From positions 2,728,001 to 2,792,000 of the forward strand of contig NZ_CP015910.2 of NCBI RefSeq assembly GCF_001676785.2: DNA of 64,000 nt, in the 5' to 3' direction. Each line of letters opens with the position of its first letter. The stretch's first letter is position 1. A program made the position numbers and the translations under genes. The notes below the pieces were generated by a model that was not told where the DNA came from, did no database searches, and saw only the letters and a list, made by a program, of their open reading frames with translations. Shown piece after piece: positions 44,644 through 54,138 of this stretch. This DNA is from Brachyspira hyodysenteriae ATCC 27164. GTDB taxonomy: Bacteria; Spirochaetota; Brachyspiria; Brachyspirales; Brachyspiraceae.

Positions 44644-46437
44644 TTATTTTTTTATAAATCCAGTTATAAAACCTTTTATAAAAAATACTCCATAAGTAAG
44701 ATGCGACAAAAATATACCTATAGCCTTACAAAAACCCTTTATAGGAGATAATGTACTAGCCCAGCTTCCAAGCAAACATAATGCATAAAAACTATGAGGA
44801 AATAATAATAAAGCTAAGAATATATTTTTATTAATAGCTGGAATATAATTATTTAAAATTTGAGGCAAATTAAAGTATAAAGCAAAAGGCACAAAAATTG
44901 TATAAAGTAAGAATATTGAAGGAATGAAATACGATAAACTTAAAGAATTGCCGCCAAATCTTTTAACAAAATATCCCCTATGCCAAGCATAACCTTTTAA
45001 CTGTTTAAAATGCCCAAAAAATAAATCTCTCCTATGATGATATACCAATGCTTCAGGAGTATATAATATTTTTTCATTTTCTTTCATTATGTTATTGCAA
45101 AGAATAGTATCTTCACCAGGCCAATACTCACTGTCAAAACCTCCTACCCTATCATAAAGCTCCCTAGTAATAATAAAATTGCAGCTTGGATAATCATTAA
45201 CATACTGAACTTTATCCGGTATATATCTAGCTTTATGTTTTCCGCTCATAAGTGTAGAACTGTAAATAAGTCCGCTTATCTGCTTTGAAAAATTGTCCTT
45301 AGGCGTATTAATAGCAGGTCCTCCCAAAGCTGAAACTTTAGTACTTTCCATAGCCCTCAATGCATTATGAAGCCAATCTTTTTCAGGGTATGTATCATCA
45401 TCTAAAAATGCTAATATACTTCCATTAGATTTTTTTACTCCCATTGCTCTTTTTAAAGCCGGAGGAATTTCACCTGTTTCTATTATTTTAATCCTATTAT
45501 CTTTGAATAATTCTATATTAACCTCATCATCTGTATATTTATCTGGAAGTATTATCACTTCAAAATTTGTATGTATCTGTTCAAGTAAATATTCTGTTTC
45601 TTCTTTTATATAATCATTAATTTTTTTTAAAGGGATTATAATACTTACAAGAGGCTTTTCTTTTAACTCGCAAAATAAATCTTTATAAAAATTAACAATA
45701 TTAAGCCTATAAAATATTGCCAATGTATCAATAAATGTTCTCCAAAGTATAGGAAATCTAATAAATCCGAAATGCCTATTAGGATTAACTATAACAGGAG
45801 CAGATACTATTTTTTTTCCATTGGAATTGCAAGCCACCAATACTTCTAAATCATAAGCAAAAGCTTTAACTAATATTCTAGGGAAAATATTTATAATGGC
45901 ATCTCTTTTAAAAAGTTTTAATCCTGTTTGCGTATCCTGTATAGGAAGATGAAAGAATATTTTTACAAACATAAAATATATAAAAGATATTAACTTTCTT
46001 ATATTAGAATAATTAACTATAGAATCTTTATGCCTCTTAGAACCTATAACAACATCAGCATTCTCTTTTTGCATAATCACAAAAAAATTTTCTAATTGAG
46101 AAGGATCTATTTCCATGTCCCCGTCGCAAAATATTATATATTCACCGCTTGACATTTCGCATGCTCTTTTTAAAGCATGTCCTTTGCCTTGATTTTCTCT
46201 TGCATAAATACCTATTATATTTTTTAAATTTTTATTTGTATTATTATTTTGAAAGTTAGTACATATTTTTTTTATTTCTTCTCTTGAATTATCACTGCTT
46301 CCATCATCAGAAATAATTATTTCAAAATTCATAAAAAAAGGAGAAACTTTTTCTATAAGTATATTAATATTTTTTTCTATTGTTTTTTCTATATTATATA
46401 CAGGAACCAATATAGACACTAATTCATTTATTTTCAT
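44644..46437 (-). CDS. Membrane protein with two tandem GT2 glycosyltransferase domains
   Basis: 597 residues. Domain 1 (about 5-235) resembles dolichol-phosphate mannosyltransferase-like GT2: SILVPVYNIEKTIEKN, IIISDDGSSDNS, IIFCDGDMEIDP. Domain 2 (about 250-495) is a second GT2: VSIIIPLKKINDY, ILAFLDDDTYPEKDWL, and FDSEYWPGEDTILCNN with the late ED motif. Two or three hydrophobic helices close the protein. One domain may make a lipid-linked sugar and the other use it, but donor and acceptor are not identifiable. It stands alone. Confidence 0.88.
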   Translation of the reverse strand: MKINELVSILVPVYNIEKTIEKNINILIEKVSPFFMNFEIIISDDGSSDNSREEIKKICTNFQNNNTNKNLKNIIGIYARENQGKGHALKRACEMSSGEYIIFCDGDMEIDPSQLENFFVIMQKENADVVIGSKRHKDSIVNYSNIRKLISFIYFMFVKIFFHLPIQDTQTGLKLFKRDAIINIFPRILVKAFAYDLEVLVACNSNGKKIVSAPVIVNPNRHFGFIRFPILWRTFIDTLAIFYRLNIVNFYKDLFCELKEKPLVSIIIPLKKINDYIKEETEYLLEQIHTNFEVIILPDKYTDDEVNIELFKDNRIKIIETGEIPPALKRAMGVKKSNGSILAFLDDDTYPEKDWLHNALRAMESTKVSALGGPAINTPKDNFSKQISGLIYSSTLMSGKHKARYIPDKVQYVNDYPSCNFIITRELYDRVGGFDSEYWPGEDTILCNNIMKENEKILYTPEALVYHHRRDLFFGHFKQLKGYAWHRGYFVKRFGGNSLSLSYFIPSIFLLYTIFVPFALYFNLPQILNNYIPAINKNIFLALLLFPHSFYALCLLGSWASTLSPIKGFCKAIGIFLSHLTYGVFFIKGFITGFIKK

Positions 46438-46538
46438 AATTTATTTTCAGTCAAAATTTTTTTATATTTTTTTATACTTAAGAATTAAAGATTATTATAC
46501 AAAAAGTATTAATCAAAGTCAACATAACACTTTATAAA

Positions 46539-47051
46539 TTAAGGTATATTTATAGTTTTAGGATCTGTTTCTTTTTTTTCTACAGACCAATCTTCCTCAT
46601 TATTAGGATCCATCTCAGCTATTTTTTCAAGTCCCATACATATATATGTACCTTTAGCAGTTACAGCTACTTTATCATCATTAAGAAGTATATATCCTTC
46701 TCCTTCAAATATTCTGCCGTCTCCGGAAGTGATTTTTCCTATTATTCTTATTTCTTCATTAATAGGCACAGGTTTTTTATACTTTGTTGTAAGAGTCATA
46801 GTAACTCCCCATTTATCTTCACCTGTATAAGGCATCATAGCTCTGCCTATAGTCTCATCTAAAATAGCAGCAAGTATTCCTCCATGAACTCTTGAAGGAT
46901 AGCCTTGATGCACATCTTTAAAAGTTACCAAAGCACATAATGATTTATCTTCCAACTCATAAAACTCAGCTTTTAAACTCAAATCATTTTTAAATCCGCA
47001 TACAAGACACATTCTAGAATTATTTTGCTTATTCAAAACTTTCAATTCCAT
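46539..47051 (-). CDS. PaaI-type hotdog thioesterase
   Basis: 170 residues from ATG 47051, which has TAGGAG five bases upstream. The reading frame extends 105 bases further, but that part looks non-coding. CLVCGFKNDLSLKAEFYELED, then VHQGYPSRVHGGILAAILDETIGRAM is the catalytic hotdog helix with HGG and Asp/Glu. It hydrolyses an acyl-CoA. The N-terminal CxxC (MCLVCG) recurs in a subset of such proteins. Monocistronic, divergent from the YtxH operon. Confidence 0.88.
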   Translation of the reverse strand: MELKVLNKQNNSRMCLVCGFKNDLSLKAEFYELEDKSLCALVTFKDVHQGYPSRVHGGILAAILDETIGRAMMPYTGEDKWGVTMTLTTKYKKPVPINEEIRIIGKITSGDGRIFEGEGYILLNDDKVAVTAKGTYICMGLEKIAEMDPNNEEDWSVEKKETDPKTINIP

Positions 47052-47242
47052 AATAACTCCTACGATAAATTTTACAGAATCAGTTATAATTATTGTACAA
47101 TACCTGCATAACAATAAACTAAAAATTATAATATTTTTAATAACTATTATATGCATAATATATTAAAGCTTTTTATATAAAAAAACAATATTACTTATTA
47201 GTTTATTTATAGTTTTTATAACATAAAAGCATTTTTGATTAG

Positions 47243-47271
47243 TTGACAAAAATGTAAATTAAATTTAATAT
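47243..47271 (+). promoter_or_regulatory. Promoter of the YtxH envelope operon
   Basis: TTGACA (47243-47248), 17-bp spacer, TAATAT (47266-47271). Confidence 0.8.
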
Positions 47272-47305
47272 TAAAGCTAAGTTATGTAACTAGGAGGATA
47301 TTATT

Positions 47306-47572
47306 ATGTCTAGAGAAGTATCAGGTATGTTTTCATTTTTATTAGGTTTATCAGCTGGTTTAGCATTGGGCGTACTATTTGCTCCAAAAGCAGGTGAAGA
47401 AACAAGAGAAGATATCAAAGAAACTATGGACAATATCAAATATAAAGTAGATGATATTTATCATAGAAGTGTATTAAAAACTTCAGAATTAGTTGAAAAA
47501 GGAAAAGAAAAAACTAATGATTTCTTTGAAAAAAGAAAAAAGAAATCTTCTGAAGAAACAGTTGAAGAATAA
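47306..47572 (+). CDS. YtxH-domain membrane-associated protein
   Basis: 88 residues. MFSFLLGLSAGLALGVLFAPKAGEETRED is the YtxH signature: a glycine-zipper transmembrane helix followed by APK.G…R. A charged amphipathic helix follows. Such proteins are small membrane anchors linked to envelope stress. A perfect AGGAGG precedes the start. First gene of a four-gene run. Confidence 0.88.
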   Translation: MSREVSGMFSFLLGLSAGLALGVLFAPKAGEETREDIKETMDNIKYKVDDIYHRSVLKTSELVEKGKEKTNDFFEKRKKKSSEETVEE

Positions 47573-47580
47573 TAATTAAT

Positions 47581-47988
47581 ATGCAAGATATTACATTTCA
47601 AATTAATGTTATAGCTATATCTTTAGCTTTCATTGCTATTTCTATATTAATATTAGTATTAGCTATATTTTTTGTTTTACTTGCAGGTTATTTTAGATTT
47701 ACTAATAGATTCGATAGAATACTTGAAAATATCGAATCTATTAGTGAAAAAATAGGAAGCATTGCCGACACAGTAAATGATGAAACTAATAAAGTAAAAG
47801 TAACATTAGATAGTATACATGAATCTTTTAACAGTTTATCTAATAGCATTAATAATTTTAGCTCTATAACTACAGATATATCTAATAATTTTAGTATTAT
47901 TAATATATTTAAATCTATATTTGCCTTATTTACTGGTAAAAATAGAAAAAAAGATGATTTCACAGAAAATGATGATGAGGATTTTTGA
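47581..47988 (+). CDS. DUF948-like membrane protein with coiled coil
   Basis: 135 residues. One N-terminal transmembrane helix (about 8-36), then a long heptad-like helix (IESISEKIGSIADTVNDETNKVKVTLDSI…). DUF948-type proteins commonly accompany YtxH proteins. It starts 8 bp after the YtxH stop, so translation is likely coupled. Confidence 0.78.
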   Translation: MQDITFQINVIAISLAFIAISILILVLAIFFVLLAGYFRFTNRFDRILENIESISEKIGSIADTVNDETNKVKVTLDSIHESFNSLSNSINNFSSITTDISNNFSIINIFKSIFALFTGKNRKKDDFTENDDEDF

Positions 47989-48012
47989 TTTAAATTTAGG
48001 AATTATTTAGTT

Positions 48013-49083
48013 ATGATAAAAAAAATATTTTTTTCAATTTTTTGTATAGTTTTATTTTCTTCTTTTTTATATTCACAAGATACAAATTGGGTTATTAGAA
48101 TAAGAGACGGAGAAGGAAATATAAAAAAGCTTATCACTGCTGAAGAATGTTTATCTGAAATATCTAATCTTACTGTTTTAAGAGGAGCTCCTGAAGAGGC
48201 TATTAATGCTCTTCTTACTAATGAGTTTCAATTATGGCAGTTTGCTTCACAAATCATAGAACAGGAAGTGGTGTACTTAAAAGCTGTTGAAGAAGGATAT
48301 GATAAAGACGAAGAAATATTAAAATTAATATCTAAAGAAAGAGATAATCAATTATCACAAATTTATATGCAAAGTAAAGTGTCTGATAATTTTGCTATAG
48401 TGACAGACGCTGAAAAAAGAAAATTCTTTAATGATAATATATCCAGAATAAGAGCAGCTGTAGGTCCTAATGTAAGATATGAACAAGTTGCTATGGAAAT
48501 AGAAACAACAATTCTTCAAGAGCGTATGAGAAATGAATATGACAAAATTATAGAAATTGGAAAAAGTAAATATAATTTGAAATATTCGCTTGATACTGAT
48601 CCTTGCATTACTATAGAAGATCAAACTGTACCTTTGTCAGAATTTAATGATATGTTTAATGAATCTATAAAACAGGCAGGAGCTAATATACCGGCAGCTT
48701 TGAGATTACAGGCAAAAGAAGGAATGTTTAAAGCTTTCGTTGCTAGAGAAATTATGATGTATGAAGCTAAAAAGGAAGGTTTTTATGATACTCCTCAGGC
48801 TAAAGCTATAGAAAATTTCTTGACTAGAAGTGCCGTTACTTCGCATTATATAGATAAAACTATAAGATCAACTATACCCACTCCTACAGAAGAAGAAATT
48901 AATCTTGCTTATGAAAGATATGGTAAAATGTATAATATAGATTCTTTGCCTTATGCAGATGCTCAAAAAGCATTGGCTAGTTTAGTAGTTGAAGCTAAAA
49001 CTCAGCAAAAATATCAAATATTAGTTACAGATCTAAGATACAGATACAATATAGAAAAAAATATTGATTTATTAAAAAAGTGA
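48013..49083 (+). CDS. SurA-like periplasmic chaperone without PPIase domain
   Basis: 356 residues with a signal peptide (…LFSSFLYSQ). A SurA-N-like helical module seems to occur twice: LWQFASQIIEQEVVYLKAVEEGYDKDEEI … TDAEKRKFFNDN (about 75-140) and MFKAFVAREIMMYEAKKEGFYDTPQA … TEEEINLAYERY (about 235-305). Each is followed by a helical segment. No parvulin domain lies between them. It probably holds outer-membrane proteins in the periplasm; the outer-membrane-like gene that follows after 22 bp is an obvious client. Confidence 0.78.
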   Translation: MIKKIFFSIFCIVLFSSFLYSQDTNWVIRIRDGEGNIKKLITAEECLSEISNLTVLRGAPEEAINALLTNEFQLWQFASQIIEQEVVYLKAVEEGYDKDEEILKLISKERDNQLSQIYMQSKVSDNFAIVTDAEKRKFFNDNISRIRAAVGPNVRYEQVAMEIETTILQERMRNEYDKIIEIGKSKYNLKYSLDTDPCITIEDQTVPLSEFNDMFNESIKQAGANIPAALRLQAKEGMFKAFVAREIMMYEAKKEGFYDTPQAKAIENFLTRSAVTSHYIDKTIRSTIPTPTEEEINLAYERYGKMYNIDSLPYADAQKALASLVVEAKTQQKYQILVTDLRYRYNIEKNIDLLKK

Positions 49084-49105
49084 AAAGTGATTATTAACTA
49101 ATATT

Positions 49106-49999
49106 ATGAAAAATAGATTATTAATTATATACTTTATATTTTTTATATTATTCTGTTTTTCTCAAATATCTTTTGCCAGAAGAAACGATTTTGAATTGGA
49201 TGTAACTCCTCTTATAGAAAAAAATAAAATGTTTTCTGTAGGTATAGGAGGAATATTTTCTGAATATAATGGCTGGTTTAGTGACGGAAAACTAAATATT
49301 TTAGACCCTTATAACCCTAATATAAGCAGAAGAGACTTATATTTCACATTTATGCCTTATTTCAAAGTAAGACCTATTAAATATTTGGAATTAGGAGTAT
49401 CAACAAGTTTCACATATCAAAGACAAGATTGGAGAAACGATATAACAAGTGAAACTAATATGACTGATACTTTTAATTTTGATTCTATAAATGCCACTAT
49501 GAAAGCCACTCTTTTAGATTGGTATTTATCTATAGGTGTTAAAGTAGGATTAAGCTACAGCTTTATGAAAAATACTCATATATATGCTGATATAAAAGAC
49601 CCTTTTAATATATATACAACTATAATGATTGCTGGTATTCCTAAAGTAATACCGCTTAATTTTTTCTTCTGCTACACTTTCGATACAAGAGATAATTTAT
49701 TAAAAGATATTCTTAATACAGGCGAAATATCCGGCGGAATAGAGGTTATCACTTCTCCATTTATAACTTTATATACAGGGGTTAATTATATATTTCCGTA
49801 TACAAAAGAATCAGCTCTATCCTATTTAGATATATTTGTAAAATTCAAAGCTACAATATCTGATTTTCTATATATGACTGTATCATATCAAAAAACAGTA
49901 TTAGGCTCAGGAAATGCACCAAACAGCTCAACATTTAATTTTGGTATTGAATATATGTTCTATACTCCTCAATGGGATTGGTGGAGTTTAAAAAGATAA
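49106..49999 (+). CDS. Predicted outer-membrane beta-barrel protein
   Basis: 297 residues. Signal peptide ending in SFA, then alternating polar/hydrophobic strands rich in Tyr, Phe and Asn, with repeated short turn motifs (YLELGVSTSFTYQ, YLSIGVKVGLSYSF, ITLYTGVNYIF, LYMTVSYQKTVLG). It ends in an aromatic-basic tail (WDWWSLKR). This fits an outer-membrane barrel of about 12-14 strands; a transport or structural role cannot be specified. Confidence 0.75.
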   Translation: MKNRLLIIYFIFFILFCFSQISFARRNDFELDVTPLIEKNKMFSVGIGGIFSEYNGWFSDGKLNILDPYNPNISRRDLYFTFMPYFKVRPIKYLELGVSTSFTYQRQDWRNDITSETNMTDTFNFDSINATMKATLLDWYLSIGVKVGLSYSFMKNTHIYADIKDPFNIYTTIMIAGIPKVIPLNFFFCYTFDTRDNLLKDILNTGEISGGIEVITSPFITLYTGVNYIFPYTKESALSYLDIFVKFKATISDFLYMTVSYQKTVLGSGNAPNSSTFNFGIEYMFYTPQWDWWSLKR

Positions 50000-50002
50000 A
50001 CA

Positions 50003-50740
50003 TTATATAGAAAATATAATATTAATACTCTTTCCTAATAAATGCTGTGATATAGTCTGTATGAATGCCAATATAGTTCTTAATATTCCAAAGAAAAGCA
50101 ATGCATAAAGTATTAAAAATCCATAAGGATATATTTTATCATAAGTATCTTTACCTTTTGGAGAGAGGAAAAATCTTAATATCCAGCCTCCGTCCAATGG
50201 AGGAAAAGGCAATAAATTAAAAAACATAAGCATTATATTAATCATATAAAACATAAACAACATTGTTAATATTATAGGCAAAGCATTGATCATAAAATTT
50301 GATAAGCCATTATTATTCTGTTCTAAAAACATTATTATTTTATATATTATAAAAGTGCCGTCTGTAGTAAATGTTAATATTTTCATTATGATAAATGATA
50401 CAGTTGCTATCATAAGATTAGCAAAAGGACCGGCAAATGATACTAAAGCCTGATCTCTTTCAAAATTATTAAAATTATTAGGATTAACAGGAACTGCCTT
50501 CATCCAGCCTATAACCGGAATACCTGTAACTGCTGCAATTATTGGAAGAACTACACTTCCTAATATATCAATATGTGCTAAAGGATTGAGAGTAAGTCTG
50601 CCCTCTCTCATAGCTGTTCTATCGCCGAACATAAATGCGGTTTTTGCATGAGAATATTCATGTGTGCTTGCTGATATTATAAATACAACATAAGATATGA
50701 TGCCTATTGAAAGTTTGTTAGAAAATATTTCATAAACCAT
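50003..50740 (-). CDS. Site-2 protease family protein (M50, YwhC-type)
   Basis: 245 residues, about six transmembrane helices. Zinc motif HEYSH at 27-31 (SASTHEYSHAKTAFMFGD) and the second motif NLLPFPPLDGGWIL near 170-183 supply the metal ligands of an intramembrane metalloprotease. GRLTLNPLAHIDILGSVVLP is the usual linker of this soluble-substrate-free subfamily. Its target is unknown. It lies tail to tail with the β-barrel gene. Confidence 0.92.
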   Translation of the reverse strand: MVYEIFSNKLSIGIISYVVFIISASTHEYSHAKTAFMFGDRTAMREGRLTLNPLAHIDILGSVVLPIIAAVTGIPVIGWMKAVPVNPNNFNNFERDQALVSFAGPFANLMIATVSFIIMKILTFTTDGTFIIYKIIMFLEQNNNGLSNFMINALPIILTMLFMFYMINIMLMFFNLLPFPPLDGGWILRFFLSPKGKDTYDKIYPYGFLILYALLFFGILRTILAFIQTISQHLLGKSINIIFSI

Positions 50741-50894
50741 TATTTGTTTCCTTAAAATATATGTATTTAAATATAAAAAACTTTTATTATTATTCAGTAT
50801 AAAAATTATTTTTTATTTTAAATAAAAAAATATCAATTTAAGGTTAAAACATATAAAACTGTTATATGATAAAATAATTATTTATTATTGCAAT

Positions 50895-50940
50895 AAAAAT
50901 TGTGAGACTCTAGTAAAATTTAAAGAGGCTCACAATTTTT
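50895..50940 (-). terminator. Terminator of the amino acid ABC operon
   Basis: 12-bp stem AAAAATTGTGAG / CTCACAATTTTT with a T run on the minus strand. Confidence 0.85.
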
Positions 50941-50964
50941 ATAATTACTTTATAGTATTTATAA

Positions 50965-51693
50965 TTAATGATTCAATACCTTATACAAGAAGTCTTTAAC
51001 TCTATCATGCTTAGGATTAGAGAAGAACTCATCAGGTTTTTCATCTTCAAGTATCTTTCCGTCATTCATAAAGAGTATTCTAGTAGCAACATTCTTAGCA
51101 AAACCCATTTCATGAGTAACAATTATCATAGTCATGCCTTCTCTTGCAAGCTCTATCATAACATCTAAAACCTCTTTAATCATCTCAGGATCCAATGCAG
51201 AAGTAGGCTCATCAAAAAGCATAATATCAGGCTCCATAGCCAAAGCTCTTGCTATAGCTATTCTCTGCTTCTGTCCCCCTGAAAGCTTGCTAGGATAAAC
51301 ATCTTTTTTATCAACCAATCCTACTTTATTAAGAAGTTCTATAGCTTTTTTCTCAGCATTTTCTTTTGAAACCTTTTTTACTTTCATAGGGGCTAAAGTG
51401 ATATTTTGCATAACTGTTTTATGAGGAAACAAATTGAAATGCTGAAACACCATTCCAAGTTCCTGCCTCATTAAATTAATATCAGTACCCTTATCCATGA
51501 TATTTTTACCATTAATAATAATATCACCCTGAGAAGGTTCTTCAAGTCTGTTTAGGCATCTTAAAAATGTTGATTTACCGCTTCCTGAAGGTCCTATTAC
51601 AGCGATAATTTCTCCTTTTGCAATATCAACATCTATACCTTTAAGTACTTCCAATTTTCCGAATTGTTTATGTAAATTTCTAACCTTAATCAC
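50965..51693 (-). CDS. Polar amino acid ABC transporter ATP-binding protein
   Basis: 242 residues. GPSGSGKST (Walker A), [15 protein letters not shown] (signature), [14 protein letters not shown] (Walker B) and the switch His in [11 protein letters not shown]. GlnQ/ArtP type. It overlaps the permease gene by 8 bp and completes a binding protein-permease-ATPase set. Confidence 0.96.
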   Translation of the reverse strand: MIKVRNLHKQFGKLEVLKGIDVDIAKGEIIAVIGPSGSGKSTFLRCLNRLEEPSQGDIIINGKNIMDKGTDINLMRQELGMVFQHFNLFPHKTVMQNITLAPMKVKKVSKENAEKKAIELLNKVGLVDKKDVYPSKLSGGQKQRIAIARALAMEPDIMLFDEPTSALDPEMIKEVLDVMIELAREGMTMIIVTHEMGFAKNVATRILFMNDGKILEDEKPDEFFSNPKHDRVKDFLYKVLNH

Positions 51694-52399
51694 TTTCTCT
51701 CAAACCCTCCTCTACTTTCTTCATAATCATAGCAAATACAGAAGTAAGTATAAAATATATTATACCAACAGCAATTAAAGGCTCAACTCCTCTATATGTT
51801 TGGCTTGTAATGATATTGGCAGATCTAAGCAAATCAACTCCGCCTATAAATCCGACAACAGAAGTCTCTTTAAGCAATGCTATAAACTCGCTTACAAGAG
51901 GAGGAAGTATTTTTTTTATGGCCTGAGGTATTATGATTTCTTTCATAGACATAGAATAATTCATACCCAAAGCCCTTGCAGCTTCCATTTGTCCTTTATC
52001 CAAACTTTGTATACCAGCCCTTATAATCTCAGCTACATAAGCTCCGGAGTTTATTCCAAAGGCAATAGCTGCTATAATGAGTATAGGAGTATCTCTTAAA
52101 TTATCAACGAAAATGACATTAGCCCATATCATAAGCTGTACTACAACAGGAGTACCTCTTAAAATATTTACATACCAAAATGCTAACTTTGACAAAGGAT
52201 TGAAATCTCTTAATTTTTTAGAGTTTTTAAATGGATAGAATTCTGAAAGCTGAAGTAATGCAACTAATATACCTAATATAATACCTATCACTGTAGCACA
52301 AGCTGTTGTTCCTACAGAAAATAATAATCCTTTTATGACATAAATGTATCGCTCATTTGATATGAATATTAACTTTAGAAGTTCTAAATATTCAAGCAT
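51686..52399 (-). CDS. Polar amino acid ABC transporter permease
   Basis: 237 residues, HisM/GlnP family, about five to six helices. [18 protein letters not shown] and [42 protein letters not shown] contain the EAA coupling loop. It probably works as a homodimer, since only one permease gene is present. Confidence 0.95.
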   Translation of the reverse strand: MLEYLELLKLIFISNERYIYVIKGLLFSVGTTACATVIGIILGILVALLQLSEFYPFKNSKKLRDFNPLSKLAFWYVNILRGTPVVVQLMIWANVIFVDNLRDTPILIIAAIAFGINSGAYVAEIIRAGIQSLDKGQMEAARALGMNYSMSMKEIIIPQAIKKILPPLVSEFIALLKETSVVGFIGGVDLLRSANIITSQTYRGVEPLIAVGIIYFILTSVFAMIMKKVEEGLRESD

Positions 52400-52422
52400 A
52401 TATATAACCTTTATAGAAAATA

Positions 52423-52470
52423 TATCTTCTTCTTATTATAATACCTAAAAAGGAAAATAAGAAGAAGATA
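52423..52470 (-). other. Perfect 15-bp hairpin between binding protein and permease genes
   Basis: TATCTTCTTCTTATT / AATAAGAAGAAGATA with an 18-nt loop, in the 82-bp gap. It has no strong T run, so it probably stabilises the upstream mRNA or ends part of the transcripts. That would give more binding protein than permease. Confidence 0.7.
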
Positions 52471-52481
52471 CAAAATATATA

Positions 52482-53234
52482 TTATTCCCCAAAATACTTG
52501 CTTATTAAAGCATCATAAGTACCGTTTTCTTTAAGTGTTTTTAAAGCCTCATTCATTTGAGCAAGAAGTTCTGTATCTTCTTTTCTCATAGCAATGGCGT
52601 ACTCTTCACTGCTTACTTCATCTGTAAGGCTAATAACTAATTTTAAATCATTATTTTGATTAAAATATTGTTTAGCAGGTTCAGAATCTAAAACTACAGC
52701 ATCTACTTTTTGGCTTTTCAAAGCTATTACAGCTTCTGATGTAGCACTATATCTCTGAACATTTACATTAGACATCTCGCTTACAATTAAATCACCTGTA
52801 TAACCTAATACAACACCAACATTTTTACCTTCTAAACTATCAAATCCATAAATATCTTTATTATCACTATGAACTAATATAGTTTGTTTAGATTCATAAT
52901 AAGGATCTGTGAAATTAACAAATTTTTTTCTCTCTTCAGTAGCTGTCATACCAGCAGCAATGATATCTATTTTTTTAGCTTCTAAAGCAGGAAGAAGTCC
53001 GTCGAATTGCATATCTACTATTTCTATTTCTTTACCTATTAATTTAGCTGCTTCTGCTATTAAATCCATATCAAAACCAACGATTTTATCACCTTCTCTA
53101 TATTCAAAAGGTACAAATTCAGCATTAGTGCCTACATATAGTTTGTTTTTTTCTTCTTTCTTTTGACAGCTTATAAATAGAACTAAAACTATTGATAAAG
53201 CTGCAAGTATTTTTACAATATTATTCTTAAACAT
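52482..53234 (-). CDS. Polar amino acid-binding lipoprotein
   Basis: 250 residues from ATG 53234, which has AGAGGA upstream. A further ATG 33 bases earlier only adds a non-hydrophobic leader. Lipobox ISC (Cys23). LYVGTNAEFVPFEYREGDKIVGFDMDLIAEAAKLIGKEIEIVDMQFDGLLPAL is the SBP family 3 signature. It delivers an amino acid (Gln, Arg or similar) to the permease. Confidence 0.94.
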   Translation of the reverse strand: MFKNNIVKILAALSIVLVLFISCQKKEEKNKLYVGTNAEFVPFEYREGDKIVGFDMDLIAEAAKLIGKEIEIVDMQFDGLLPALEAKKIDIIAAGMTATEERKKFVNFTDPYYESKQTILVHSDNKDIYGFDSLEGKNVGVVLGYTGDLIVSEMSNVNVQRYSATSEAVIALKSQKVDAVVLDSEPAKQYFNQNNDLKLVISLTDEVSSEEYAIAMRKEDTELLAQMNEALKTLKENGTYDALISKYFGE

Positions 53235-53270
53235 AGTTAAATCCTCTAATTTTTTTACATTTTCCAAATT

Positions 53271-53298
53271 ATTCTATATAATAATGTAAAAAAGTCAA
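53271..53298 (-). promoter_or_regulatory. Promoter of the amino acid ABC operon
   Basis: Minus strand TTGACT (53293-53298), 16-bp spacer, TAGAAT (53271-53276). Confidence 0.65.
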
Positions 53299-53442
53299 GG
53301 TAAAATATATGCTTTTCAAATACTAATTTATCACATAAATATGGCATTAACTGTTTTATAAAAATAAATAAATTTGAATTAATAAAATATATAATATATA
53401 ATTTCTAATCTGAATATATAAAAATAATGGAGATAAAAATAT

Positions 53443-54051
53443 ATGAGAGGTTCTGCGGTAGCAGTAATATTTATTATAGTGAATATAATAGCTATCAGCA
53501 TATTTATGATAGTATCCACTACTTCAATAAAAGAATCTATATTAACAGAAGAAAAATTATCTAGAGAATCATTAGACTCTATAATAGATACTTATTATAA
53601 AAAAAATATAGCCTCAGAAAATTATTATAATGCAGTATCTGTAATACCAAAAATAGATATATATGTTTTGCATTCTCTAAGTAATTATATAGAAAGAATA
53701 AAATCAATAGAAGCGGATTCTACTTTGATAGAAAAACCATTGACATTTCAAGAATATCAATATGTACAGGCAAGAATAACTGAAAATATAAATAAAATTA
53801 ATTATACAGCTAGAAATTATCCGGTATTAAGGACAAATCTTAATTATATATCTGCTGTAAATGAAATGCGTCCTATAATAGAAGATGAAAAAAAATATAT
53901 ATCTGCTTATAATGATCATGTATTAGAATATAATAGGCTTACAACAACTCCGCCTTCAAGCATAGTGGCAGGCATAATGGGTAAATTTCCATTCTTAAAA
54001 TTTGAAACAGGTACTAATATTATAGCACAAACTTCACATATGTTTCAATAA
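53443..54051 (+). CDS. LemA family protein
   Basis: 202 residues. One N-terminal transmembrane helix (about 6-27), then a helical bundle: EENINKINYTARNYP-type segment, EKKYISAYNDHVLEYNRLTTTPPSSIVAGIMGKFPFLKFE. The YNxxVxxYNxxxxxxPxxxxAxxxgfxxxxxFE pattern is the LemA signature. Orientation is mostly periplasmic; the role is not well known. GGAG precedes the start. Confidence 0.82.
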   Translation: MRGSAVAVIFIIVNIIAISIFMIVSTTSIKESILTEEKLSRESLDSIIDTYYKKNIASENYYNAVSVIPKIDIYVLHSLSNYIERIKSIEADSTLIEKPLTFQEYQYVQARITENINKINYTARNYPVLRTNLNYISAVNEMRPIIEDEKKYISAYNDHVLEYNRLTTTPPSSIVAGIMGKFPFLKFETGTNIIAQTSHMFQ

Positions 54052-54138
54052 ATAAAAATATATCATTAATATATTTGCAAAAATTATAACTTTTACTATA
54101 ATATAATAAACTAAAAATTCGGATTAATATAAAATATC

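Noticed and set aside
47052-47156. N-terminal extension of the thioesterase
   Set aside because: Composition is AT-driven and hydrophobic; the good ribosome binding site lies before ATG 47051.
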